Below are positions 24,926-36,773 of a DNA stretch of 64,000 nt, piece by piece. The notes beneath the pieces were generated by a model. That model ran no database searches and was not told where the DNA came from. It saw only the letters and a list, made by a program, of their open reading frames with translations. The stretch is from Allodiplogaster sudhausi (lineage: Eukaryota > Nematoda > Chromadorea > Rhabditida > Diplogasteridae): NCBI GenBank assembly GCA_945643635.1, contig CALZFC010000055.1:571001-635000 (forward strand). The letters are read 5' to 3'. The translations under genes and the position numbers were made by a program. The first letter of the stretch is position 1, and every line of letters begins with the position of its first letter.

Positions 24926-25616
24926 TTCGCGGTCGTAGTGTCTTTCTCTCTGTAGAGTATGCTTGATAACCCATGGATCTGTTAATGAAAATGAATTGAA
25001 GTATTGTTTCTACACGACAGGAACTGTTTTCAGTTGTGAATTTCGCTCTAAATTAGTAGGGTTTTTACCGTTCTGTTATGTTGTGTCTTTATAGGTATTG
25101 CATCTGGTTCTTTCCCAAGATTTAGCTTTAGCACGAGATAGTATGAACCACTGATTCTCGCACTGCCTCGAAAATTCCTTTCTTCTTTTCTTCTTAACGG
25201 TCTTAAAAAGAACCATTCTGAAATACATTTTTACCATTTTAGTTTTTTTTCTCATACACGGGTTAAGTAATCGTCGCCGTATTTTGTTTCTCTTCAATCC
25301 TTTTCACTTTACGTTTTTTTTTAAATGTTTTGGTAATGCTATTTCAAGCTTTAAGATACATATTAATTGTTCGGAGTTTCTGACACTTTAGATTAAAAAA
25401 TCATTAGCATTAGTGTTTATAAACCTAGGTTTTTTTTGTCCACATTAGAAATTGTTTACTTCATTTTGACTGATAAAAAATAATAAAAAAATTTTACATG
25501 TGCGCATTTAGAAAAGACTGGCGTTGTTCCACGCTGAAGGAAAAATATCTGGGAAGTCACTAACATAGTGGATTTGAGTGAAGATCTACGGAGTGATTGG
25601 ATCCCTTCCAGTGGAA

Positions 25617-28600
25617 ATGAGTTTGCCATCAGTCGATCAAGCTCTGAAGTTCGTCTTCCCTGGCAAGTGTTTCGAGGAACTCGTCATCAACTTCAATATT
25701 GGCCATCGTCAGTTAAAATGCGTTAAAATGTGGTTCCTTGCGAATAGTTCAGCTTTCTTTTTAAGAGAGCCTGTCTGAGATATTCGACCATGGCTATATA
25801 CAGGGCGTGCAGTAAAAAATTTTATTTTAAAAATTTTTTTCCTTTGGAGGTCTTGTGTAGTATCATGAGAGCTTTCAAAAAAACTTTTTTTCAAAATTTT
25901 TTCTCATGTATAACTACAGTACACCCAGATTTAGCCAAAAAGTTCGAGTGATCATAAAAACCTTCAAAGTGAACCAAATTAAATTTTGATGACTCCACTG
26001 GATTCCTTATTCAAAGGAGCACAAAACAGTCTAGAACAGTTTTTAAAAAAGTTTTCATCTAAACACCAAAATAAGCCCTTAAACCTCCTGGAGGTTCCAT
26101 TTGAGTACCAATACATCGAAACTGCGCTTCCAAACCACAACCATTTAAAAGAGCATCCTTTTTAACCCCTAAAAATATGTATTTGAATGTGATTATCCTT
26201 CCCAGATTTTGAACGGTTCTGGATGAATACCGTCCAGTGCTCAAAAAGTTCCAAGCGTACACGGACATAACTCGCTTTATTCTTAATATTATATGGAATT
26301 AAACATACCATTGTATTTGTCTTGGAAAACTGCATAGAAAGGGTCCAGATAGTCTTTTCCTTGAGTTTGTTTTAAATGGTTTTCTCGGCAAAAACCGTAT
26401 TTGTGGCTATTTTTCGACATAAAAATGCCATTAAGTGCACGTAGTCCCCAAAACAGCGCCTCAATTTATACTTCATATGAAAGCCCAGTGTTTTTCACGT
26501 AGGATGAACTACTTATCGGTCATAGCTTCTTTCTAAAAAAAAAATAGCAGCGTTTAGTTTAATCCGCTGAGCGCAGTGCGACTAGTTCAAAAAATCCCAT
26601 TTAACCTCTCTAACATGCATCAATCTGAATATTATGCAAAATAGTTGCTATATTCGTGTTCCTCGCATTAATAAACCCCTTTGGAGTGAATTTGGAAACA
26701 AAAATTGATTTTTCGATTATTTTCGAAAAAAAATTTCGGGAGAAAAGTGAGATTTTTTTCAAAAATTTTTTTCTCTCCAAATTCACTCCAAAGAGGTTTA
26801 TTAATGCGAGGAACACGAATATAGCAACTATTTTGCATAATATTCAGATTGATGCATGTTAGAGAGGTTAAATGGGATTTTTTGAACTAGTCGCACTGCG
26901 CTCAGCGGATTAAACTAAACGCTGCTATTTTTTGGGACCGATAAGTAGTTTATCCTACGTGAAAAACACTGGGCTTTCATATGAAGTATAAATTGAGGCG
27001 CTGTTTTGGGGACTACGTGCACTTAATGGCATTTTTATGTCGAAAAATAGCCACAAATACGGTTTTTGCCGAGAAAACCATTTAAAACAAACTCAAGGAA
27101 AAGACTATCTGGACCCTTTCTATGCAGTTTTCCAAGACAAATACAATGGTATGTTTAATTCCATATAATATTAAGAATAAAGCGAGTTATGTCCGTGTAC
27201 GCTTGGAACTTTTTGAGCACTGGACGGTATTCATCCAGAATCGTTCAAAATCTGGGAAGGATAATCACATTCAAATACATATTTTTAGGGGTTAAAAAGG
27301 ATGCTCTTTTAAATGGTTGTGGTTTGGAAGCGCAGTTTCGATGTATTGGTACTCAAATGGCACCTCCAGGAGTTTTAAGGGCTTATTTTGGTGTTAAGAT
27401 GAAAACTTTTTTAAAAACTGTTCTAGACTGTTTTGTGCTCCATTGAATAAGGAATCCAGTGGTGTCATCAAAATTTAATTTGGTTCACTTTGAAGGTTTT
27501 TATGATCACTCGAACTTTTTGGCTAAATCTGGGTATACTGTAGTTATACATGAGAAAAAATTTTTGAAAAAAAGTTTTTTGAAAGCTCTCATGATACTAC
27601 ACAAGACCTCCAAAGGAAAAGAAATTTAAAAAAATAAAATTTTTTACTGCACGCTCGTGTTCGAGAATCTCAGACAGGCTCTCTTAATGTATAAGAAACT
27701 CGAATTTTTTATTTGTTTAATGCGAGGGGTATTTAGTTGAATCAGCTTGTTTAATAATAAAGGCTGTTGCAGCCACATGTGGGAAGCTGGTTTTGTCTCG
27801 GACGCTTGGCCTGGGAGTAACTGCTGGATCGCTGCTTCTCTTCATTCCGCAGATTCTTAAGATCTTTACGGCTCGATCTGCAAAAGGTTTTATTGTTTTT
27901 AACCTGGAGGACTTTTCATTGCTCTGATTCCTTTATTGGAAGTGTCGCGATTCTTGAGGAATATCGCTGTGCTCTCAGCTTCTGGCTCTACTTGGCGCGT
28001 CCTCCACCGCTGCCTATTCCTATTCCAAGGGATTCGTCTTTAGGTTCCACACCTTTCTTTAACAATTTGTGTTTCTTTCTCTTGTACTTTCTCGTGGGAA
28101 AAGGTACTGTCGATTTGACGGACCCACCCTGATTTTGGACCTCCCCATAGTCCTATCCCGCCATGTTTAGAATGCCATTTTGGCAGAAACAGTTTTTCTG
28201 GTTTCCGGGCCCAATACCTCTTTCCCCACCGAATCTTTTTTTTCCCTGTTACTGTTGATGAGTTGGATGGCTTGCAGTCAGTGGGGAGACTCGTTCTTCG
28301 TGTCGATCCAACTCATGGTGATAGTCATGCAACTTCTCCACTACTCCTCCTCCTCTGCCTACGCCCTCGCCTTCTTCTCTGCTTGCTGGGCTGCACTCTT
28401 CGCCGTGGTGGGAGACTACGTGCCCATGTCTTTTCTCACTGTTCTCCAGGCCGCTGGCATTCCTATCGTCTTCGTGTCTAAGGTATGCAGGCCACTCTTT
28501 CTTTCTCTCTTTCTCTTGCCTCTCTCTCTCTCTCCCTACTTTTCTTCTTTACTTGTTTTTGCTTTTAACGATGATAGAAATGTAATCGATATGGAATATA

Positions 28601-28955
28601 AATATGAGTGTGTTGCAGAGCTTGCAAGCGTGGCAGAACTACTCGGAGCAGTCGACAGGACAGCTTTCTCTTATCTCCGTCTTCCTCCAACTGGCGGGAA
28701 CCATTGCCAGAGTCTTCACTTCTGTTCAGGTTATTGCCAAGTTGAAGAATGTCTAGGATACTTCTATTTGATATCTTAACTATCCATACATGCAATTATC
28801 AGGCTTTCCTCTACAGTGTCTTTAATATTCAGGAAACGGGTGACCAGCTCCTCATTGTCGGATTCGGTTTGGCTGCTCTGCTCAATTCTCTGATATTCAT
28901 TCAATTCTTCCTTTACTGGAAGGAAGATGAGCTCAAGGAGAAGAAGAAGCAATAG
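25617..28955 (+). CDS. MPDU1 homologue (mannose-P-dolichol utilization defect 1)
   Basis: ER multi-pass protein of the MPDU1/PQ-loop family, needed for use of dolichol-linked mannose and glucose in N-glycan and GPI synthesis. Exons: 25617-25707, 27773-27886, 27959-28043, 28278-28482, 28619-28729 and 28833-28955, giving 242 aa (human 247). PQ-loop 1 is TLGLGVTAGSLLLFIPQILK followed by ARSAKGISL. Then come LLALLGASSTAAYSYSKG and QWGDSFFVSIQLMVIVMQLL; PQ-loop 2 lies around TGQLSLISVFLQLAGTIARV and FTSVQETGDQ. The C-terminus ends KEKKKQ, which fits a KKxx ER-retrieval signal. The ATG at 25617 is the first in frame. The first intron (25708-27772) contains a TTAA-flanked palindromic element; without it the intron would be about 140 bp. 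An AATAAA lies at 29130. Confidence 0.93.
25761..27687. mobile_element. Palindromic TTAA-flanked element (foldback/MITE-like)
   Basis: Two arms of roughly 0.9 kb in inverted orientation around a short AT-rich centre (about 26695-26775). The outer ends are GAGAGCCTGTCTGAGA and its exact complement, each directly bordered by TTAA (25761-25764 and 27684-27687). The arms are near-identical along their length apart from a few substitutions and a small insertion near the left end (about 25782-25800). TTAA borders are typical of piggyBac-type insertion, and C. elegans has palindromic TTAA repeats, but these ends do not begin CCC as many piggyBac ends do. No transposase frame is present; short open frames in the arms are mirror copies. 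It sits wholly inside intron 1 of the MPDU1 gene. Confidence 0.9.
28096..28168 (+). repeat. Dispersed repeat, copy 2 (MPDU1 intron 3)
   Basis: Matches the reverse complement of 15205-15284 in the mig-2 gene, with shared ordered blocks GGTACTGT, GACCCACCCT, ATTTTGG and CCATGTTT. It lies in the intron between MPDU1 exons 3 and 4. Confidence 0.8.
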
Positions 28956-29129
28956 AGAAGTCAAGTTTAGTCCAGCAATTCTTTAAAGTTAGTTTTCATG
29001 GGTCACCTTATCCTTACTGTTATGGTGTTCGTTGGTACATATTCTGGTTCTCTAGATGATTTGGTTGTTTTTCATTCCTTTATTATTTATTTAGCTATGC
29101 TGTCTTTATTTATTCAGGCTTATTTGAAG

Positions 29130-29135
29130 AATAAA
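29130..29135 (+). terminator. Polyadenylation signal AATAAA, MPDU1 gene
   Basis: AATAAA 175 bp after the MPDU1 stop codon, followed by GTTTTCG and GTGCCAGTG. It is the only canonical hexamer I noticed between this gene and the next. Confidence 0.6.
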
Positions 29136-29463
29136 GTTTTCGAACCAGTGCCAGTGATGTGTTCTTAACAATATGTTTACATCGTCAGTGATATATGGTA
29201 TCGTTCGGTGGCTAGTATCTTTAGTTTTGCTTGAAGTGGGTATGGGTATCAACGACGTGTCTAGTAAATGTATGGGCTCGACTTTTTAAACTATCTCTCC
29301 ATTGTCTTGCGGAAGCTGCATGAATTTTCTTTCTGTTGATAGTGAAGAGTTACCACAGCTGGTCCGTCAGTTCACTTATTTTAAAGGAAATACGGGAATC
29401 GCTTAGTTTGCACTAGAATTGTGGCTACTTTGGTGATATGGTAACATATTGACGCTTGTAGAA

Positions 29464-30390
29464 ATGGCCGTCTCTGCTTTCTTCAAAAGGCAGAAGCAGA
29501 ATACAATTGATTTCTGGAAACGCCTCGGCCAGGATTACTTGGAGGTTGCCACTGGAACTGCGAGGGAATTGAGAAACAAGCCTTGGAAAGGCGGTCAGTT
29601 CTTTTATGTTTTTTTTTTGCATCCTTGAATGCTGAATATATATATATTATATATATATATATAAAGAATTCTAAGTTTGCAGCAATGGCTGGGGGCATTG
29701 CGGGAGGACTGGGGTATGCGTACTCGACGAATCCAACAGAACAGAGAATGCTGGATGAGTTGAGAGAAAGAAGACAAACCATGGCTCTCATTCCATCCTC
29801 CTGCCACAGTCGGAAGACCGGTATGCTCTCATACCTTTATATGCTAGTCAATCGTTAGTGACTTTTCTTGTAATCAGATCAGCGGACATTCACACTTTCT
29901 GAACGTCTCTGTGTTTTATCTGAAGTTTCATTCGTGCTTGCATACACTCAGATGAGGAATTGGCTACCTGGACACACCTTCTCAACCAGAGACGGCTCGA
30001 GCACTACAACTTTCTATTCTTCTCCATTCTTGTCAAGCACAACCAAGATGTTGACGTCAGTTGTTCTATTTGCAGCAAAGAGGAGAAAAAGTGAGCGAGA
30101 GAGAGAGAGAGAGCGAGAGAGAGATTGCGATAGAGGGAGGGAGATTGAGAGAAACAGAGAGAGAGAATGAGAGAGAGAGAAGAATACTATTGGTATGAAG
30201 TGTACTTTTGAAGGTTCGGTTGTATTCCTCTCAAGACGCGAGTGTGAATGGCTGGTGGATCAAGAACTTGTTGAGTAATGTGTATGACTTCGGTGCTTTC
30301 AATCGCTGGTTCCTTCTTGAGAAGAAGTTCGTGGACCACGACGTCAATGAATCGGAGCTTTTTCCAGACGAAGTCCCTCGATCTTCGTAG
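29464..30390 (+). CDS. TIMM29 homologue (TIM22-complex subunit)
   Basis: Mitochondrial inner-membrane protein of the TIM22 carrier translocase in metazoans. Exons: 29464-29593, 29683-29820, 29952-30055 and 30214-30390, giving 182 aa in frame. The N-terminus is basic with FWKRLGQDYLEVATGTAREL, matching the TIMM29 presequence-proximal helix. A glycine-rich membrane segment AMAGGIAGGLGYAYSTNP follows. The C-terminal domain has NQRRLEHYNFLFFSILVKHN and VRLYSSQDAS...WIKNLLSNVYDFGAFNRWFL, then DHDVNESEL, aligning by eye with the FVGRWW...DCDINDDEF region of the human protein. Human TIMM29 is longer (about 260 aa); the missing part is the C-terminal tail. Two of three donors are GTCAGT. It follows the MPDU1 gene on the same strand by about 500 bp. 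Confidence 0.85.
29636..29663. repeat. (TA)n microsatellite in TIMM29 intron 1
   Basis: About 28 bp of TA dinucleotides with one phase break, between exon 1 and the CTAAGTTTGCAG acceptor. It is one of the few microsatellites here that is not CT/GA. Confidence 0.85.
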
Positions 30391-30540
30391 ATTCATAGTC
30401 GTTCTTTAAACTCGTTTGTTTCTTTGTTCTTTCTAGTGCCTTTAATTGTTATTATGGAGATTGGTGATCCATTGCTGCCTACTTTAGTGAAGTCTTTGAG
30501 AAACATATGCATTAATCGCTGTTGTAGGGGCTATTATGTG

Positions 30541-30546
30541 AATAAA
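30541..30546 (+). terminator. Polyadenylation signal AATAAA, TIMM29 gene
   Basis: AATAAA 151 bp after the TIMM29 stop codon at the usual distance for a short 3' UTR. Confidence 0.5.
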
Positions 30547-32766
30547 ATAAGTAAATTTGACCGGATTTGATTTTATACAGTTCAAGCTTGCGCTAACTGA
30601 AATATGGATGTGATGAGAAATGACTGTTTCGTAGTTGGTATCTCATCTTCGCTCTGTGGAAGGCTTCGTCCGGAGTGATTGGTCTTCGTGTTTTAGTCGT
30701 AATCTGTGAGTGAGCCTCCCTCTGCTCAATACGGGTCTTCTTTATCAGTTGAAGTGCAAGTCACATGGAACTCATTGATGCCTGAATGCCTCAAAATTGG
30801 CAACCCGAGACTCCTTCAGCAGACCCTCTTTTCGACCCCTTAACCATTTCTTTCCGTTCATTTCTTCCGACAGTTCGATTTTGCGATCCAAACTTGAACG
30901 AGAGGATCAGCTGGGCGTGCTTGAAATGTGCTTATCTCTGCTATGATTCACAGAGTTTGATGCGAGTAATTGGTAGGGGGGGCGACCCCTCGGCTCCCCA
31001 TCCGCGGTCATTTTTCTACTGACCGCACGCGGTCGACCCACTCATCACATTCTCGCACAAAACTAAACTGTTCGGGGAGAGAAAAAACAGAGAGAGAGAG
31101 AGAGAGAAAGAGAGAGAAGAGAGAGCGAGAGAGAGTGCGCGAGAGAGAGAGAGAGAGAGCGACGTTACGACGGCCATAAAGAGGCGAACGCAGTGAATTG
31201 GGAACGTAGGAAAACTAAACTAGAGCGTAGTCCCGGCCTCCGTGTCCATCCCTCGGCCTTCTTTTTTAAACATTCTCTCTTATATTTCACTCTGACGGTC
31301 TACTTTCTCTCTCCGTGGGGCGTACTCTCTCCTTGTTACGATTTCGTTCCCTCTTTCACCGGAAGAAGAAGGAGAAAATATAGGAGATTGCTATGTTGGG
31401 CGGAGAAAAGGTAAACTAGAGAATACTCTTGTGATGGGAAGGGAAACATCGTGGCACTGGCTTGCACGCGGCACACAAAAACAGCTACAGGGCAGAAAAA
31501 GAACAAATGAAGTTCGTATATGCACTTCTCTCTCTCTCTCTCTCCCTCTCTTCCTCTCTCTTTCGCACTCTCCACTCTCGCCCTCTCCCTCGCATTCTCT
31601 CTCCTTCTTCCTTGTCTCTGACTGTCTGCTTTCCCTCTTCTCTGACCGCATTCTCTGCTGTGTCCATTTCGTATTCTCTCTCGGGTTGTGTACATTCGCA
31701 ACAATTCTGGTGAGAGCAGCGGTCATCATGAGAACAGTTTTTGACTTTGGATTGAAATGAGAAACGAGCTCTCAATCTAATGTTAAATATGTATTTTGAC
31801 GTAGATAAACAACCATTTTAAACAACGCCTCAGAATGTTATCTATGAAAGTCTTCAATTATGACGGAAAATTTGGGAGCTTTACTCTTCAATTTTATTGC
31901 TAGCAATAAATATTATTACTGCCCTTGTTCGAAGCACTGGAAGCTGATATAGATCAACGGCTCTTTTTACAACCATAATTTGTGTGGGCATCCTTGATTA
32001 GCTGACATCTCTCCTGGAAATAACACCAAACACATTTTTGTAGCTTTATTACCTTCTGGCGAGATACACTTAATTTAGAAGCTTAAATTTGTGAGATGAA
32101 AATTAACAAAAGATGTATTCTAAACACTGATTAGGATTCAAGAAGTAGCAGATGAAATGATATTATCTGCTCCTTTGCACGCTTTCTACTCTAGCAGTTT
32201 TGTTTTCCCAAATCACACTCTCTCGATTTTCTTTTACTGTTTTCCCTCTTTAGCTCCTCCCTCTTTCTCTACTTCTACCGCCTTTCTCTTCTCTAGATGC
32301 ACACTCTCTCTCTCTCTGTGTCTCTCTCATTTCTAACGCTCTCTCACTTTAGCTCTTGCACTCTCTAATTCTCTGTCTCTCTAACCGGCTACTTCACAAC
32401 CCCGAGGCTTGGCTCTTTCCAACTATGCTGTGTGCCATGGTCAGCACTAGAATGTACTTTACTTTCTCTGCTTCTCATTCTCTCTCGGATCTCCTTTCTA
32501 TCTCTGTCTTTTATATGACCCATGTCTCACTTCTTGTTCAACCCACAAATAATTTGTAGTCGTAGAAAGCGTGGCCAGGTTTTCCAGTCACACCAGCCAG
32601 GAGAGCATGGAGACTGCTATTTCCCATGCTTTTCAATCCAGCATCTTATCAGCACTGAGTGTTCATTTTTCTTAACATAAGACCATTTGTTTTCTTTAAA
32701 CAATTTGTATTTCAGAAAGTAAGATGTCATGAATGGGAGGGAGCATGTTTTTTGCATTGAGTTGGA
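30547..32766. other. Intergenic region upstream of the nuclear receptor
   Basis: Contains GA/CT microsatellites at about 31088-31160 and 31525-31690. GC-richer DNA at about 30985-31060 has short inverted GCGGTC motifs. A 79-codon open stretch at about 30786 starts with ATG (MPQNWQPETPSADP), but I see no domain, and it may be a 5' UTR exon or chance. Pyrimidine-rich DNA continues to 32560. No gene can be supported. Confidence 0.4.
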
Positions 32767-33572
32767 ATGGAGGGCGGAGACAGCCACTCGCCAGGTCAGT
32801 CCTCGGCAGGAATGAGTTGGAGGCCATCGAAGGAGGACTTCGCTGCTCTTCCCTGTGCAGTCTGCTCGGCCCAAGCTGACGGCATCCACTACGGGGCTGT
32901 CTCTTGCCGATCTTGCAATGCTTTCTTCAGAAGAGCCGTCACTTTCAACCAGGTTGGTCACTCTTTCTTTCTCTCGCTCTCTCCCTCTTATTCTCGCTCT
33001 CTCCGTCACTTTATCATCCTGTCACTAAATTATAAGCTGCCTTATTTGCATCGTCATATTTAAATTTTGTTGGCGATCCCGTCAATGAATGATTAAAAAT
33101 GTTAGCAAAATATATTTGTTAGTTATAAAAAAGAATAATAAACAAAAATGGAAGGCAAAATGGCAAGAAAGAGAAAGAGAAGTGTTTGTCTGTACAGCGC
33201 TACGAGTGTCGCTTCTCTGGGAAGTGCGATGTCTCCCAGCAAGTTCGCTGTGCATGTCGTGCTTGCCGATTCGCGAAGTGTCTGGCAGCTGGGATGAGGG
33301 AGAGCGGTTTCTTAGCTCTACTCTAACTTATAATTACTTTTATTCCGTCTATCGAATTGATATTATTTTACATAATTTTAAAATGCATGATACCAATTGC
33401 AATGAATTCAGCCGTCCAGCCTCGCCGGGATCCAACCGGGTCCCAGAGGGAAAGAAGGCGGGGGCTATCTTCCCATCCCTCTTCCACCAACTCTCCCGAA
33501 GCATCTACGAGTTCTCGAGGAGGCAGACGAGAAGAATTGCCATCTACAAGCAGGGGATTACACAGCAACACG

Positions 33573-33615
<43 letters not shown>

Positions 33616-36111
33616 GCGAGAGACAGACAGTGCGAGACAGAAAGAGAGAGAGAGTGAGAGAGAGAGACAGACAGAGCGAGACAGAGAGAGAGAGACAAAG
33701 AGAGATGGAGAGTGAGAGAGAGAGAAAGAGAGAGAGAGAGAGCGATAGAGAGAATTGAATAGAGAAGAGAGAATACTGCAATGGAAATTCAATAATTATT
33801 TCGAAAAATTTATTTCAGAGCAGTGTTTCTGGATTTTCTATAGATTCTGAAGGAGAAGAGGATCACAAGTTTGAGCTGTTAGTCTACTTACATATACATA
33901 TGTACATACATATCTACATATGTACATACATACATATGTATATGTCTTGATCCGCTTTCATCATGATTTCCATATGTTCAACGGTTCATCCACATTATGA
34001 ATTCTTCTCATTTGCTCCTATATTTTTTTTACGTCCATTACCTTCAGCCGAGATGTATTTTATAGATTAGTTCACAGCTTCACTGAACATCTTCGACTCA
34101 TGCAACTAAAGATGACTCCTATCGAATCTTTTCTGCTCGAACATGACGAAGTTGCCTTTTTCCGCACTTCTTCTCAAAATCAACTGGATTATCTTAAAGT
34201 TCATCATTATTTTGGATTCATTTATCTCATGAATTTGAAGCTTCAGGGAGTGAAGTTCCGTCCGATGCAACCAGTCGATGTGGATGTGCTGAGCAAGACT
34301 GAGTTGGCTGGTCTCATGTACTGGATCGAGAAGCAGGAACCATTCAAGGATCTCGACTTATCCGATCGGGTAATTTCCTTGCATTTTTTTTCATCAAATT
34401 TTGTGTTTATTTTGAATTGTGAATTGTTTCATATCCCGAATGAGGCCTAATCCCGAATTGATTGAGCGGGCTCTGTTCAAGCGATACTCCGTGAGGAAGT
34501 TGACCCTCGACCACATGTTCGTCGCTTCCCGCCACAAACACCACGCGGCACACGGCAACTTTGTCATGCTCAACAATACCTTTGTCCCGCCCGGATCAAC
34601 CGGATTCGAGACTGTTCATGACGATGAGAGGAAGAAGGCCGGCAAAGCAGAGTTCGCTCTCTCTCTCTCTCTCTCCCTCTCTCTCTCTCTCCCTCTCTCT
34701 CTCTCTCTTTCTCTCTCTCACTCTCTCTCTTTTAATTGCCTTCCCGGGCATTCCTTTCCAACTGAATTGTAACTGTTCTACTGTTAGGGCGCTGTTACCA
34801 ACATTCGAGCGATTCTGGCGCTGCACAGTAATTCCGATGATCGAGTTGAAGATCACGCCGGCCGAGATGGTCTTCTTGCACAACCATCTGCTATGGAGTG
34901 TCTCCAGTAAGTTCACTGAGTCCTGGTTGGAAAGACGGAAGAATCCTTCTGCAGACAACCAACACGTGAGCAGCCAGACTCGAGAGAGAATGCGGCAGCG
35001 GAGGGAGTGGGCCTGTCGCAGGCTCTTCCAACACTATCGGCGCACTGATCTGGCATCTTTCTTATTTCATCTTTTTTCCTCACATACTTTTTGATGCAAC
35101 AGTTCGCCAGCCTTACTCATGCCGAGGAAGATTTTTTTTCCCTCGGCTATCCGTGATTCCTTTGCAGATTGACCCAGAAGTGCGCTTTGGAGAAGTTTGC
35201 TTGCTTCTGCCTGAGCTTGAGGTGCGAACAGATATTATCGCATTATTAGAAATGCGCAAGAAAGATAAATATACTGGTACTGACGGAAACCGAACTGATA
35301 AGGGCCTAAACAGGTAATCTGCAACCATCACTGCTCGGACTATCAGGTCGCTAAGCTCTTTGACTATGCGGATCTCTCGTCATCCTGGTACGAGGATTAC
35401 TGCTACTCCACTGTTAGTTCCAGCTACATTCATATGCATGTTGTTTAGCTATCTTTAATTAAAAACATCTAAAAGTCACAAAATGAATGTAAAGGTGAAC
35501 ACGATGCAACTTCCGGATGAAGGGAGTGAAGAATCCCAAGCAGAGCCCGTCCGGACGGGGCTTCAGATTCCCGTCGAGCCTTCGTTGTCGTCTTCCTTCT
35601 CTTCTGGATTCTCCTCCATTCCCGCATCTCAATTCGGTTCGTTTTCTGCACCTCTAGCGGTTTTTTTTTGTTTCTTTATTTTTGTCAAAAAATGATGTCA
35701 ATCCGTGAGAGCAAATTAGAATAATACCTTAATTATATTTCCTTATTTCACCTGTTTCAGCGTTAATATAATTCAGCTAATAATTTGACAGAACTGTCGC
35801 CGACATCTTCGTTCGCGTCGTCAGCTCGTCTAGAGACGCTTTCAGCCACTCCCACCACGCACCCAGCCTTCTCTTACTCCCTCGGCTCCTCTCCCTTCAC
35901 CGCCTTCCGCCCTCCCTCTTCTCTCTCTGCCTCTTCCTCTTCCTCCTCTCTCCCTTTCTCTGCTTCTTCCTCCCTCCACAATCTCCTCCACTTTTCTTCT
36001 CTCGTCACTTCGAGTGCTACTCCCGTGGATGAGTCGGCTGATCCTCTTCTCTCCTCCCCCTCTTTTTCTGCTTTCTTTCCTCCCCCTCCACGTCAGCCCC
36101 CTCAACCATAG
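32767..36111 (+). CDS. Nuclear hormone receptor (nematode supplementary-type)
   Basis: Ligand-regulated transcription factor, nuclear. The first zinc finger (CAVC...HYGAVSCRSCNAFFRR, C-x2-C-x13-C-x2-C) lies in the exon starting at 32767 and has the CNAFF P-box frequent in nematode receptors. The second finger starts at about 33197 (YECRFSGKCDVSQQVRCACR, C-x5-C-x9-C-x2-C) with ACRFAKCLAAGM after it. A polar hinge (AVQPRRDPTGSQ...) follows. Ligand-binding domain: YRLVHSFTEHLRLMQLKMTP (about 34053-34115), GLMYWIEKQEPFKDLDLSD, ALFKRYSVRKLTLDHMFVAS (helix 3-5 signature, about 34470-34530), WACRRLFQHYR, EVRFGEVCLLLPELE, AKLFDYADLSSSWYEDYC. An extra C-terminal tail of some 170 residues is Ser/Pro/Phe-rich and ends PPPRQPPQP with TAG at 36111. 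Exon borders were checked for phase at most junctions. Introns carry large GA/CT tracts. I could not choose a specific nhr symbol. Confidence 0.9.
33574..33756. repeat. (GA)n microsatellite in a nuclear-receptor intron
   Basis: GA tract of about 180 bp with ACAGACAGAGCG interruptions, starting immediately after the donor ACG^GTAGAG of the hinge exon. Confidence 0.9.
33889..33945. repeat. TACATA-type tandem repeat
   Basis: Irregular copies of TACATATG/TACATACA over about 55 bp in an intron of the nuclear receptor. The local sequence is self-complementary and could form a hairpin. Confidence 0.8.
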
Positions 36112-36773
36112 CGTTAACAATCGCGCCAGATTTTATTTGTATAATTTATAATTCATTAAATTTGGAGATATACTTTTGTCTTTCTGACTCCATGTCATTC
36201 CACGGTTGTTGTTCAATTCAAAATATTTCCGTTCCATGTCTGCCTCAGGTACGATACCTTTTTCTCGTATTCGATAACAATGCATTCTTTGTTGTTTTGA
36301 AATCAACATTTTATTCACCAGCAGATGTACATAGATATCGCGAAGGAACTAAATTCGGTTTATTTTGCCCTCTGATATAAATATTTATATCACATTTCAC
36401 AATATGTACAGGAATGGCCGTGATTTTTGGCGTGGCCATAATGACGAAAAAGCATGTAAAATGTGATGGTGACGAGTTCATGTGAACAAAGCCTCGAATC
36501 ACAGGAAATTGGGAGAACTAAAGATTTCCAAACTGCTAAAGGAGGAAGCAATTAGTGAATTATAAAATATTATTTGAGAATTTATGAGCAACATATGATA
36601 CATTTTTTGATATGAGAGTATGACGAAGTAGAATATGCAAAACTTTTCACCCCTGTTTCATGACCTGTTGTGGAAAAGAGAAAAATGCTTAAAAGGTAAA
36701 CAATGTTAAGAGGAAGGCATTAATCGCCAATACAGATTAGGCACAGGGAAAAGTTGAAAGTCTAATCAAACAT
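36112..36773. other. Convergent spacer between nuclear receptor and SLC17-like gene A
   Basis: AT-rich, with both neighbouring genes ending into it. No gene, repeat or RNA recognised. Confidence 0.5.

Noticed and set aside
25578..25616. Upstream GTG start for the MPDU1 homologue
   Set aside because: A eukaryotic start is expected at ATG. The first in-frame ATG (25617) gives 242 aa, close to the family length.
26059..27446. Matching short frames (MSVYAWNFLSTGRYSSR) on opposite strands
   Set aside because: Mirror copies of the same non-coding sequence in the two arms of the TTAA palindrome. No protein similarity recognised.
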